This document shows, piece by piece, positions 5,361 to 12,103 of a DNA stretch of 12,103 bases. The notes beneath the pieces are model-generated. The model was not told the DNA's origin. It made no database searches and was given only the letters and a program-made list of their open reading frames with translations. The stretch's first letter is position 1. Every line of letters starts with the position of its first letter. The translations under genes and the position numbers were made by a program. The stretch is from an uncultured Collinsella sp. GTDB lineage: Bacteria; Actinomycetota; Coriobacteriia; Coriobacteriales; Coriobacteriaceae. Where the stretch lies: positions 1 through 12,103 of the forward strand of contig URRJ01000051.1 in the NCBI GenBank assembly GCA_900550205.1. Direction: 5' to 3'.

Positions 5361-6215
5361 TTACGCCTTGAGCGTGAGCACCGCACCGAAGGCGGTCGGG
5401 CCGCAATGGCTCGAGATGACACCGCCGACCTGAGTCCAGGTAACGTCTTTAAAGCCCAGGTCGTGCGCATAGACTTCCATGTCGTCGCGCAGCTCCTGGG
5501 AAAGGCCTACCGAATACGCCAGGCCAATGTGCGAGTAGTCAATCTCGCCCTTCGCAACCATGTGGTCAATAAAGGCGCGGGCGCACTTGAGCATAGAGCC
5601 GCGGAACTTCTTGGTCGCCACAAACTTACCGCCCGTCACCTCAATGCAGGGCTTAATCTTGAGCAGGTGGGCGCCAAGGAATGCCACGTTGGACAGACGA
5701 CCTCCCGCCTTAAGGAAGGCTAGGTCGGTAGGAACAAAGCCCAGCAGCACACGGTCCATCACCGAATTGGTGAAGGCGAAAATTTCGTCGACGGTGGCAT
5801 CGGGGTGAGCCTCGATGTATTTGGCGGTCTCGACGGCAACGAGCGACTGGCCCACCGAGACAAAACGCGTATCCATGGAGAATACGTAGTCGCGGCCCTT
5901 AGCCGCAATCTTGGAGGACTGATGCGAGCAAGTCGTGACTTCGGAGTACGCAAGATGCAGAATGGTCGCATCGGGCTGCTCGGCATGGATACGGTCATAT
6001 ACGTGCGCAAAATCTGCAGGCGCGCAGCCGCTGGTCTTGGGCATTACGCCAAACTCGTTGCAGCGCGAGTAAATCTCGAGCGGATCGATGGAGCCGTCCT
6101 CGACGGTCTCGTCACCAATCGTGACATGCATGGGCACGCGCACGATGCCGTAGCGCTCGCAGAGCTCCGGCGTCACATCCGACCCAGACTCAACCACGAT
6201 TACGTACTTGCCCAT
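5361..6215 (-). CDS. DegV family (fatty-acid-binding, FakB-like) protein
   Basis: A 284-aa two-lobed DegV protein of normal family length. Members bind a fatty acid in the cleft; in Gram-positives, FakB paralogues present it to the kinase FakA for phosphorylation and phospholipid synthesis (established). Visible landmarks are the opening YVIVVESGSDVTPEL; PKTSGCAPADF, the TS-x-P-s-DF segment that contacts the acyl carboxylate; KAGGRLSNVAFLGAHLLKIKPC; and the C-terminal ISSHCGPTAFG, corresponding to the conserved SHcGPG loop. The usual SSGLSGTY loop is replaced by LAYSEVTTCSHQSS, so ligand specificity may differ. The ATG at 6215 begins the conserved domain; an in-frame ATG at 6239 would add eight residues, and neither has a strong ribosome site. 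No kinase gene is adjacent. It is transcribed alone, after a structured leader. Confidence 0.92.
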   Translation of the reverse strand: MGKYVIVVESGSDVTPELCERYGIVRVPMHVTIGDETVEDGSIDPLEIYSRCNEFGVMPKTSGCAPADFAHVYDRIHAEQPDATILHLAYSEVTTCSHQSSKIAAKGRDYVFSMDTRFVSVGQSLVAVETAKYIEAHPDATVDEIFAFTNSVMDRVLLGFVPTDLAFLKAGGRLSNVAFLGAHLLKIKPCIEVTGGKFVATKKFRGSMLKCARAFIDHMVAKGEIDYSHIGLAYSVGLSQELRDDMEVYAHDLGFKDVTWTQVGGVISSHCGPTAFGAVLTLKA

Positions 6216-6282
6216 TATTATCACGACCCATCTCGACATTGGCTTTTCAATACATGGCACGCGCCGCCGCACTGTTGCACAA

Positions 6283-6339
6283 CGGCGTCCAAGCGCCAAA
6301 GAGACGCCGCCCCTTGCGCACAACAAAGGACAGCGTCTC
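6283..6339 (-). promoter_or_regulatory. Structured leader upstream of degV with competing stems
   Basis: GAGACGC (6301-6307) can pair with GCGTCTC (6333-6339). The partly overlapping GACGCCG (6303-6309) can instead pair with CGGCGTC (6283-6289). The two stems exclude each other, the arrangement seen in attenuators and riboswitch expression platforms, but I recognise no known aptamer. The region between the scrB and degV coding sequences (6216-6491) otherwise contains no gene. Confidence 0.3.
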
Positions 6340-6403
6340 CCTGGAAAACTCCGTGCTAACCTGAGATTCTACACGGTTTATTACTAAGTGTTACTTACTC
6401 CGC

Positions 6404-6430
6404 AAACGGTCGCTATACGCGATAAACGGT
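6404..6430. repeat. AAACGGT direct repeat, 20-bp period
   Basis: AAACGGT occurs at 6404-6410 and 6424-6430, exactly 20 bp apart (about two helical turns), between scrB and degV. The first copy is preceded by GC, giving GCAAACGGT, which also occurs in the third LacI-type operator copy at 11028-11044. It may be half-sites of a regulator upstream of degV, or chance. Confidence 0.25.
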
Positions 6431-6491
6431 AGTTGGCCGCGGCAACTGCGATTCATTTCGCCCAGCAAGTCCAATCGTGCCCCATGCACGG

Positions 6492-7934
6492 TTAATGCAC
6501 GAGGCGGTAGAAATTCATCGATGCCGCACCCTCGGCATGCAACCCCATCGCCGAAACCGCCGGCGAATAGGTACGGCTCGTAAGTGCCGCCTCGCCGCCA
6601 TTTGCAAAAATCTCGACCATCGTAGTGTCCGAAAGCACGCGCAGGTCGCGAAGCTCGCTGAGCTCGATCGACCTCTGGTCGCGCCCATAGCCTTCGTCAC
6701 CCATGTCGAGGGTAAGCATCCCGTCTGCATAGCGCACAAAGACACCCTTGCGAATCTCGAGCTCGACCATCTTGGCGCCCTCACAGGAAACCACAAGATC
6801 AAACAGGCGGCCCGGCTCCTCAACGGTTTCACCGCCTGTCGCGCGAACGCAGTCGCCGCGCATCCTCTCAATCTCGTGCGCCGGCTGCTGGCAGAGCTTA
6901 CCATCGCGCATGCTCAGCTCTCGCGGCACCGTCAACGCGCACTGCCACCCGCGCGCCACCGTCGGGTTTTCTGCCGTCGCATCGGGGCAACCCGACCATC
7001 CGATCATCAAACGCCGGCCTGCAGCATCCTCAAAGGACTGCGGAGCATAGAAATCAAAACCGGCATCGACCATCGGGGGCATGCCCTGCCCGACGATTTT
7101 AAAGCTCGGCGCCTCCCAATCGGCCTCGATAGGGAACCACACGCACTGATGCGGATTGCGGTAACGCCAACCATCGGCAGGCACACCCTGCGGACAGCAA
7201 ACGAGAATAAGCTCGCCATCGAGCTCAAACAGATCGGGGCACTCCCACATAAAGCCAAAGTTCTCGTCCAGCTCAATGCGCGTCGCATAGCTCCAGACCC
7301 CTAAATCACGCGAAGTATAGACAAGCACGCAGCCACGGTCGTCTTTCGTACGAGCGCCCAGAACCATGTAGTAGATACCATCGTGCTCAAGGATCTTGGG
7401 GTCGCGCACGTGCGTACCGATATCGTCGGGGTAATCGACTGGTCCAACAGCCATGCGCTTCTCGCCCAATTCGTCGGGATTCTCGGCAACCATATGAATC
7501 TGGTTTTGCTCACGGCCCGTCAACACGTAGTCGTAATCATCGCGGTCAAAATGCTTGACGTTGCCGGTATAGAAGTAGTGAATCTTGCCATCACGTACAA
7601 AGGCAGAACCAGAATACGCTCCGCTCGAATCCAAATCGGAATCGGGGAACAGCACGGGGCCGTGATTCTCGTACGTCACAAAATCCTTTGTCGTCAGATG
7701 GTTCCAAAGCACTGGACCGCCATGCGCAGCATCGAAAGGATCGTATTGATGATAGATGTGATACGTATCACCAATCTGAACCAAACCGTTGGGGTCGTTG
7801 AGCCAGCCAAGCTCAGGCTCCACATGGAACAGAAGCCTATCGGGGTCGGACGCGATGCGAGCCGCCGTCTCATCCTGTCCGGCACGCCACTGCTCATAGT
7901 CCGCGCGTGTCACCTTGTTTTTTTGATTTAACAT
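6492..7934 (-). CDS. scrB: Sucrose-6-phosphate hydrolase, glycoside hydrolase family 32
   Basis: A 480-aa cytoplasmic GH32 enzyme of typical ScrB length. It hydrolyses the sucrose 6-phosphate delivered by the PTS to glucose 6-phosphate and fructose. The three catalytic signatures are intact: WLNDPNG (44-50) with nucleophile Asp47, RDP (177-179) with the transition-state stabiliser Asp178, and ECPD (231-234) with acid/base Glu231. A five-blade beta-propeller N-terminal domain and a C-terminal beta-sandwich (about 340-480) follow family architecture. No signal peptide is present, consistent with an intracellular phosphosugar substrate. The ATG at 7934 has only a weak purine-rich ribosome site. 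It is the last gene of the sugar operon, 101 nt after the EIIBC gene, with a strong hairpin between them that may lower or stabilise its expression. A general beta-fructofuranosidase is possible, but the PTS neighbour favours the phosphate substrate. Confidence 0.92.
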   Translation of the reverse strand: MLNQKNKVTRADYEQWRAGQDETAARIASDPDRLLFHVEPELGWLNDPNGLVQIGDTYHIYHQYDPFDAAHGGPVLWNHLTTKDFVTYENHGPVLFPDSDLDSSGAYSGSAFVRDGKIHYFYTGNVKHFDRDDYDYVLTGREQNQIHMVAENPDELGEKRMAVGPVDYPDDIGTHVRDPKILEHDGIYYMVLGARTKDDRGCVLVYTSRDLGVWSYATRIELDENFGFMWECPDLFELDGELILVCCPQGVPADGWRYRNPHQCVWFPIEADWEAPSFKIVGQGMPPMVDAGFDFYAPQSFEDAAGRRLMIGWSGCPDATAENPTVARGWQCALTVPRELSMRDGKLCQQPAHEIERMRGDCVRATGGETVEEPGRLFDLVVSCEGAKMVELEIRKGVFVRYADGMLTLDMGDEGYGRDQRSIELSELRDLRVLSDTTMVEIFANGGEAALTSRTYSPAVSAMGLHAEGAASMNFYRLVH

Positions 7935-7958
7935 CGCCGTTGACTTTCTCGTCTATGG

Positions 7959-7996
7959 GGAAGGACGCTCGACTCACACGAGTCGAACGCCCTTCC
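7959..7996 (-). repeat. 17-bp intercistronic hairpin between the EIIBC gene and scrB
   Basis: Arms 7959-7975 and 7980-7996 pair across a 4-nt loop. The only two DNA mismatches become G-U wobbles in the minus-strand transcript, so the RNA stem would be continuous over 17 bp. No U-tract follows (CCATAGACG), so full intrinsic termination is unlikely. A role in segmental mRNA stability or partial attenuation between scrA and scrB is inferred. The bias toward wobble on the transcribed strand suggests the RNA is what matters. Confidence 0.65.
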
Positions 7997-8035
7997 TCAA
8001 ATGGACTTATCCGCACATTGCACTGAATGGCTCAA

Positions 8036-9487
8036 CTAGAAGCTGACATCGAAGCCAGCGCCAGCGCCCTCTTCATCGGTGGTCGGCACGCCCTTTGCCT
8101 TGTTGTAGGCAAAGATCAAGACGATCGGCACGATAAAGGCGATGAGATTGCCAGCCACATACCACACGAGGGTCTCGGGCGTGACGATGAGCAGGCCAAG
8201 CACGCCGGTCAGACCCTGACCGATAGCGCGCACCTCAAAGAGCTTGACGAAGGCACCGCCGCAGCCTGCACCGATGCATGCGCAGATGAACGGAATGATC
8301 GAATAGCGCATGTTTGCAGCAAAGATAGCGGGCTCGGAGATTCCGACCAGCGTCGGGATAAAGGACGACATGCAGATGTTGCGCTCTTTGGAGTGCTTCT
8401 TGTGAATGAGGTACATACCGATGGCGCCGCCGCCCTGGGCGATGATGGAAACCGACCAGATGGCCTGGATGTAGTTGAAGCCAGTCGTGGCAACAAGGTT
8501 TGCCTCGATACCCTGGATGAACTGATGCGTACCGGTAACGACGAGCGGCTGCAGGAAAGCGGCGAAGACAAAGGCACCAAAGACGCCCATCCTGTTGTAC
8601 AGGATATCGATTACGCCGGCGAGGACGTCACCGATCAGGTTACCGAGCGGGCCGAACACGGTGAACAGGGCGACGTTAGCAAGAATCAGGGTAACGGTCG
8701 GGACAAAGACGAACGAAACGACCTCGGGGATGTACTTCTGGGCAATCTTTTCGACCTTGGCCATAAACCAGGCGGTCAGAATTGCAGGGAACACGCCGCC
8801 CTGGAAAGCAACCATGGGAATGGAGAGCGGACCAAAGTTCCAGTACTCAGCACCCGTCGGGTCCATAACGAACGTGTTGCGGTTCATAAGGCTCGGGTGA
8901 ACCATGACGATACCGACGAGGATGCCCAGGATCGGGTTACCGCCAAAACGCTTGACTGCGCTGTACATAACCAGGACAGGCAGGTAGTCGAACGTGGTGG
9001 CGATAATGGCAAAGAAGCTTGCGAGGTTCTTGAGGAACTCGCTGTGATCGGCGAGGCTGCCCTCCATGCCAAAGAGGCCGTTGGCAACGATCAGCGACTT
9101 AAGGCCGATGATGATTGCAGCGCCGACGAAGGCGGGAATGATGGGGATAAAGATGTCCGAGAATACCTTGAGGACCGAGAAGAACTTGCCCTTCTTGTCC
9201 GCCTCGGCGCCCTTGACCTCGGAAGCGCTGATCTCCTTAACGCCCGTCAGAGCCATAAACTCATCGTAAACCTTGTTGACGGTACCGGTACCGAAGATGA
9301 TCATGAGCTGGCCGCTGTTGTACAGCACGCCCTTGACGCCATCGATGTTCTCGAGCTCGGCCTTGTTGTATTTGCTCGTATCCTTGAGCACCAGACGCAG
9401 ACGGGTCACGCAATGCGTGGCGCCCTCGATGTTCTCCAGTCCGCCGACGTTGTCGACGACTTGCTGGGACACTGCCTTGTAGTCCAT
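8036..9487 (-). CDS. scrA: PTS sucrose-class transporter subunit EIIBC
   Basis: A 483-aa inner-membrane phosphotransferase permease that imports its sugar with concomitant phosphorylation. The N-terminal EIIB domain (1-90) carries the phosphoryl-accepting cysteine in GATHCVTRLRLVLKD (Cys26) and the block IIFGTGTVNKVYDEF, typical of ScrA/SacP proteins. A charged linker (about 85-100) leads to an EIIC domain with about ten hydrophobic segments, IMVHPSLMNRNTF-type and GTHQFI motifs, and GISEPAIFAANMR, matching the conserved GITEPAIF loop. No EIIA domain is attached, so phosphate must come from an IIA-Glc-type protein encoded elsewhere. The ATG at 9487 has GGAG 6 nt upstream; an ATG at 9499 has its purine tract directly abutting and is less likely. 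It starts 45 nt after the GH32-like gene, so the two are an operon. Sucrose is the most likely substrate, given scrB downstream; a related fructoside is possible. Confidence 0.92.
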   Translation of the reverse strand: MDYKAVSQQVVDNVGGLENIEGATHCVTRLRLVLKDTSKYNKAELENIDGVKGVLYNSGQLMIIFGTGTVNKVYDEFMALTGVKEISASEVKGAEADKKGKFFSVLKVFSDIFIPIIPAFVGAAIIIGLKSLIVANGLFGMEGSLADHSEFLKNLASFFAIIATTFDYLPVLVMYSAVKRFGGNPILGILVGIVMVHPSLMNRNTFVMDPTGAEYWNFGPLSIPMVAFQGGVFPAILTAWFMAKVEKIAQKYIPEVVSFVFVPTVTLILANVALFTVFGPLGNLIGDVLAGVIDILYNRMGVFGAFVFAAFLQPLVVTGTHQFIQGIEANLVATTGFNYIQAIWSVSIIAQGGGAIGMYLIHKKHSKERNICMSSFIPTLVGISEPAIFAANMRYSIIPFICACIGAGCGGAFVKLFEVRAIGQGLTGVLGLLIVTPETLVWYVAGNLIAFIVPIVLIFAYNKAKGVPTTDEEGAGAGFDVSF

Positions 9488-9532
9488 GTTCCTCTCCATT
9501 CCTTTTCTAAATCATAAAACGGTTCGTTGCCG

Positions 9533-10915
9533 CTACAGAGACGCGATCGTTGCGTTTGCGCACTTGAGCGCACCGTCGGTGACGGTAAGCGCCACACCCT
9601 GGCCCTGCTTGTTGCAGAAGCGAGCGTTGAGCGCAACATCATCGACAAAGATGGTCGCGATGTCGTCGTCGACGACCAGACGCACATGGTGAGTGCCCTC
9701 GCCCTTAAAGAACAACGGACGCTCGAGGCCCATGTTGTTGACCTGGAACCACGGGTACTGGGGAGCCGGCGTGAACTCGAGCTTGCCCTCGCGCAGGTTG
9801 GCGCGGAACTCATAGGCAAGACCAGTCTCGGCGTCCTCGGCGAACTTGACCGAGAAGCCGGCAGCGTTACCGCCGAGCTCAATGTTGGCATCGAGCAAGT
9901 AGGTGGAGCCGGCATCCGCGGCGAGCACCTGCTCGACCTTGCCCGACTCGCAGGAAAGCTCAAAGGTCTCGACTGCCTTAGCCTCGCCAAAGGCGCCAAG
10001 CATGCTGTCGGGGAGCTTGGTGCCGAGCGTTCCGTCGGCACGCTGAACGATCTCGAGGGGCATAAAAGTGCCACCCCACAGGTAAGAGCTGGGGTCGCCG
10101 CCCTCGTCGCGCGTCGGGACCCAACCAAAGAGAACGCGGCGCTCGCCATCGAATGCGGTGCGAGCGGCGTAGTACGCGCGGCCGTCGAAGGAGTCGTCAG
10201 CGGGGGTAATCCAAGGACCGTTGATGGACTTGGACATGCGGTAACGGGTCTTGTTGCCGTCGCTGTACTCGGAAAAGACGAGGTACCACCAGTCGCCCAT
10301 CTTAAAGAGATCAGGCATCTCAAACATGGTGTACAGGCCCGGGTTCCACCAGTCGCCCTGGAACTCCCAGTTGGTCAGATCCTTGGAGGTGAACTTGACC
10401 AGGCGGCCGGTCATCAGACGCTTGTCCTCGCCCACACGCGTGCCGAGGATGAGCATGTACTCTTCGTTCTCCTCATCCCAAAGCACAAAGGGATCGCGCC
10501 AGTTGCGGTCATCGTAACCCTCCTGGGGCGGAAGCAGCGTCTCGGCGATGTTCTTCTCCCACTTGACGGCGTCGTCGCTCGTCGCGTGAAGAAGAACCTG
10601 CTTCATCAAACGTGCGCGGACCTTATCGCGATTGCAACCAGTGTAGAGCGCATGGTACTTGTCGCCCACCTTAAACACCGTGCCGGCATAAATGTACTGG
10701 TCGACTTCCTCGTCGCCGCCGCGCTCAAGGCTCTCGCCAAAGTCCTTGTAGTTGACGAAATCCTTGGTCGTAGCGAGTGCCCAGCCAAACGGCTCTCCGA
10801 AAGGTTCGGGGTTACGCGTGTCACGCTGATGATAGAGATAGAACGTGCCGTCCTCGCCGTACGGCATGATGTCGCCTACCCAAATTCCCTCAGGCTGGTA
10901 ATACACCTTGTGCAT
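9533..10915 (-). CDS. Divergent GH32-type glycosidase (putative beta-fructosidase)
   Basis: A 460-aa protein with a GH32-like five-blade propeller followed by a beta-sandwich (about 320-460). The catalytic triad is conserved in altered settings. The usual N-terminal WLNDPNG is replaced by PEGIWVGDIMPY with nucleophile candidate Asp15. RDP (140-142) provides Asp141. FEMPD (198-202) replaces ECPD and gives acid/base Glu199. The N-terminus is about 30 residues shorter than in ScrB, and there is no signal peptide. The ATG at 10915 has AAGGA 8 nt upstream; the longer GTG start at 10933 would overlap that site. It is the first gene of the operon, directly behind the LacI-type operators. It probably hydrolyses a fructoside, possibly phosphorylated, other than plain sucrose 6-phosphate. 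That substrate difference is inference from the motif divergence and the presence of a separate canonical ScrB. Confidence 0.85.
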   Translation of the reverse strand: MHKVYYQPEGIWVGDIMPYGEDGTFYLYHQRDTRNPEPFGEPFGWALATTKDFVNYKDFGESLERGGDEEVDQYIYAGTVFKVGDKYHALYTGCNRDKVRARLMKQVLLHATSDDAVKWEKNIAETLLPPQEGYDDRNWRDPFVLWDEENEEYMLILGTRVGEDKRLMTGRLVKFTSKDLTNWEFQGDWWNPGLYTMFEMPDLFKMGDWWYLVFSEYSDGNKTRYRMSKSINGPWITPADDSFDGRAYYAARTAFDGERRVLFGWVPTRDEGGDPSSYLWGGTFMPLEIVQRADGTLGTKLPDSMLGAFGEAKAVETFELSCESGKVEQVLAADAGSTYLLDANIELGGNAAGFSVKFAEDAETGLAYEFRANLREGKLEFTPAPQYPWFQVNNMGLERPLFFKGEGTHHVRLVVDDDIATIFVDDVALNARFCNKQGQGVALTVTDGALKCANATIASL

Positions 10916-10957
10916 CCGAGACTTCCTTTCCACGACATACTAACTCGGTACAATGGC

Positions 10958-10986
10958 AAGATATGTCAATCGTTTTCATATGTCAA
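10958..10986 (-). promoter_or_regulatory. Promoter of the sugar operon
   Basis: On the minus strand a perfect -35 TTGACA (plus 10981-10986) and a -10 TATCTT (plus 10958-10963, 4 of 6) are spaced by exactly 17 bp. This would start transcription roughly 35 nt before the GH32-like gene. A second TTGACA lies within the spacer because the operator is duplicated. The -35 box and spacer are covered by the two operator copies, so repressor binding would block polymerase. Confidence 0.65.
10962..10978 (-). promoter_or_regulatory. LacI-family operator copy 1
   Basis: Plus-strand TATGTCAATCGTTTTCA. It has the central CG and TG...CA ends typical of LacI-family operators, and it differs from copy 2 at one base. 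It overlaps the promoter spacer and the end of the -10 box. Confidence 0.65.
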
Positions 10987-10995
10987 ACGTTTTCA
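10979..10995 (-). promoter_or_regulatory. LacI-family operator copy 2
   Basis: Plus-strand TATGTCAAACGTTTTCA directly abuts copy 1, making a 17-bp tandem repeat with a single mismatch. It contains the complement of the -35 hexamer. The most likely ligand is the LacI-family protein encoded immediately upstream. Confidence 0.68.
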
Positions 10996-11027
10996 CACCA
11001 ATACGTCTTTTCGCAGTTCCAGTCGTC

Positions 11028-11044
11028 GGCAAACGGTTGACATA
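11028..11044 (+). promoter_or_regulatory. LacI-family operator copy 3 (inverted)
   Basis: The minus-strand reading is TATGTCAACCGTTTGCC, matching copies 1 and 2 in 14 of 17 positions but in opposite orientation. Its centre is 46 bp upstream of copy 2. An upstream auxiliary operator permitting looping is possible. A weaker, partial match occurs at 11049-11063. Confidence 0.5.
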
Positions 11045-11098
11045 TGCCGGTGAACGGTCATCAGAGGCGTTTGAGGAATTCTTTTGGCACGGGATGAA

Positions 11099-12103
11099 CT
11101 ACGCGGTTTTGCCCTCAATGAGTTCAACGGGGAGCTTGATATTTGATTCGGGATTATCGCCGTTAATAAGAGCGATGATGGATTGCGCCGCGAGCTCTCC
11201 GATGCGATCGATATCTTGACGTACGGTTGTTAAGTCAGGCATAAACGTCATAGTTCGGCGGGCACCATCCGCGCCCACGACCTTAATATCGTCTGGAGCG
11301 CTCAAGCCGCGCTGCTTCATCACGTTGAGACAGATGGCCGCCATCGTATCGTCTCCCGCAAAGATGCCGTCAATATCGGGGTTCTCATCGAGGATCTTCG
11401 CAACGACCGCGCCCTTTTCGTCGTCGGGCTTAACGAACTCAACCTCACGGACAAGCGCGGACAAACCGGCCTGCTCAACAACATCGAGGTAGGCATCGGT
11501 ACGCTTATTGGCAGGCATGCGCATGCGGCTATTGCTGCGCAGGCACAGGATACGCCTGCAGCCGTCATCAATCAGACGGCGCGTGGCGAGCTCGCCGATG
11601 CCATAGCTGTCACTTGCAATCTGGACAGAGCCCTCGCCGAGATCGCAGTCGATGCCAACCAGGCTCAAGCCCATCTCGGCATATGCCTCGGCACCGATAT
11701 TGAGGGAGTTGACGATGACACCGTCGACCATATTGCGGCGGAGCATGTCAATATAGGAACGCTCAAGATCGGGTCGATTGGCGCTGTTGCACAGCAACAT
11801 CTTAAAGCCGTTTTCCGCTAACGTGCGCTCGACCGCCTGCACAACCTGAGCATGGAACGGGCTGCTCACAAAGGGAACGATCATACCGATAAGATTCAGG
11901 CGACCGTTGAGCATGGCACGGGCGATATCGTTGGGCGTATAGTTGATGCGCTCCATCGCGGCATGGACCTTATCGCGGGTCTCTTGGCTAATATAGCCGC
12001 GATTATTAAGCACGCGAGATACCGTAGTAGGCGAAACCCCCGCCACCGCTGCAACTTCCTTGATGCCAGGCTTAGCAGAATCCTTAGAACGAGCGCCCTC
12101 GCG
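11099..12103 (-). CDS. LacI-family transcriptional regulator of the sugar operon (N-terminus beyond window)
   Basis: The reading frame is open to the right edge, so the start codon lies outside the window; 334 residues are visible. The HTH is recognisable as GIKEVAAVAGVSPTTVSRVL followed by NNRGYIS, the standard LacI headpiece, about 13 residues into the visible part. A hinge region (NDIARAMLNGRLNLIG) leads to a periplasmic-binding-protein-like sensor domain with typical blocks such as VDGVIVNS, GIDCDLGEG, DGIFAGDDTMA and PDLTTVRQDIDRIGE. A GTG at 12046 would delete half of the HTH and is rejected as the start. From family knowledge it is a sugar-responsive repressor. Its position upstream of the GH32/PTS genes and the three matching operators before the next gene support local control. 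Its own promoter is outside the window. No clear terminator follows it, so some readthrough into the operon is possible. Confidence 0.93.
   Translation of the reverse strand, partial: REGARSKDSAKPGIKEVAAVAGVSPTTVSRVLNNRGYISQETRDKVHAAMERINYTPNDIARAMLNGRLNLIGMIVPFVSSPFHAQVVQAVERTLAENGFKMLLCNSANRPDLERSYIDMLRRNMVDGVIVNSLNIGAEAYAEMGLSLVGIDCDLGEGSVQIASDSYGIGELATRRLIDDGCRRILCLRSNSRMRMPANKRTDAYLDVVEQAGLSALVREVEFVKPDDEKGAVVAKILDENPDIDGIFAGDDTMAAICLNVMKQRGLSAPDDIKVVGADGARRTMTFMPDLTTVRQDIDRIGELAAQSIIALINGDNPESNIKLPVELIEGKTA

Noticed and set aside
5321..6239. An 11-bp inverted match (ATGTCGAGATG at 5321-5331, its reverse complement at 6229-6239) flanking degV
   Set aside because: Matches of this length are expected by chance several times in a 12-kb window, and no extension was seen.
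8027..9517. Open frame of about 496 codons on the plus strand opposite the EIIBC gene
   Set aside because: It mirrors the codon pattern of a clear PTS gene, is highly Asp/Glu/His-rich, has no recognisable domain, and the opposite strand has full family motifs and a ribosome site.
9406..10323. Ser/Arg/Pro-rich open frame of about 305 codons on the minus strand
   Set aside because: Out-of-frame shadow of the GH32-like and EIIBC genes with low-complexity composition.
9527..11053. Open frame of about 508 codons on the plus strand opposite the GH32-like gene, running into the operator region
   Set aside because: Antisense shadow of a strongly biased gene. It reads through the promoter/operator segment and shows no domain or ribosome site.
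1..12103. tRNA, rRNA, CRISPR arrays, transposase or integrase genes
   Set aside because: Looked for on both strands by eye; no regular repeat-spacer array, cloverleaf or recognisable recombinase protein was found.

Overview
The window looks like a chromosomal segment of a gut-type actinobacterium, most likely a Coriobacteriia/Collinsella-like organism. This is an inference from gene content and moderately high GC with actinobacterial-looking proteins; no rRNA or marker tree is available here. Every credible gene lies on the minus strand, so the biological reading direction is from high to low coordinates. The right edge cuts through a gene and the left edge falls just after one.

Right part (about 6490-12103): a sucrose or fructoside uptake and hydrolysis locus. 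In transcription order it holds a LacI-family regulator (N-terminus outside the window), a 180-nt control region with a strong sigma70-type promoter overlapped by a tandem 17-bp operator repeat and a third inverted copy, a divergent GH32-type glycosidase, a sucrose-class PTS EIIBC permease without its own IIA domain, an intercistronic 17-bp hairpin, and a canonical GH32 sucrose-6-phosphate hydrolase (scrB). In the inferred model, sugar is imported as the 6-phosphate by EIIBC, cleaved by ScrB, and the divergent GH32 enzyme handles a related fructoside. The LacI protein senses a sugar or sugar phosphate and controls the promoter.

Middle part (about 2115-6490): single housekeeping or metabolic genes separated by structured intergenic regions. 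They are a DegV-family (fatty-acid-binding) protein with a structured leader, a pyruvate formate-lyase activating radical-SAM enzyme (pflA), a 317-nt non-coding stretch with two prominent inverted repeats, a membrane-anchored class A beta-lactamase-like serine hydrolase, and MTA/SAH nucleosidase (mtnN).

Left part (1-2076): the ribosome-assembly GTPase YsxC/EngB. After it, in transcription direction, comes a two-gene module of a DUF3990 (ADP-ribosyltransferase-like) protein overlapping by 35 nt with a DUF3791-like/XRE-HTH protein. A large inverted repeat built of two 16-bp palindromes precedes this pair, and an imperfect 23-bp direct repeat flanks it, one copy being the 3' end of ysxC. Organisation and sequence suggest a mobile toxin-antitoxin-like cassette. 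This module is the most unusual content of the window, followed by the divergent GH32 enzyme and the tandem operator architecture. No tRNA, rRNA, CRISPR array or transposase gene was seen.
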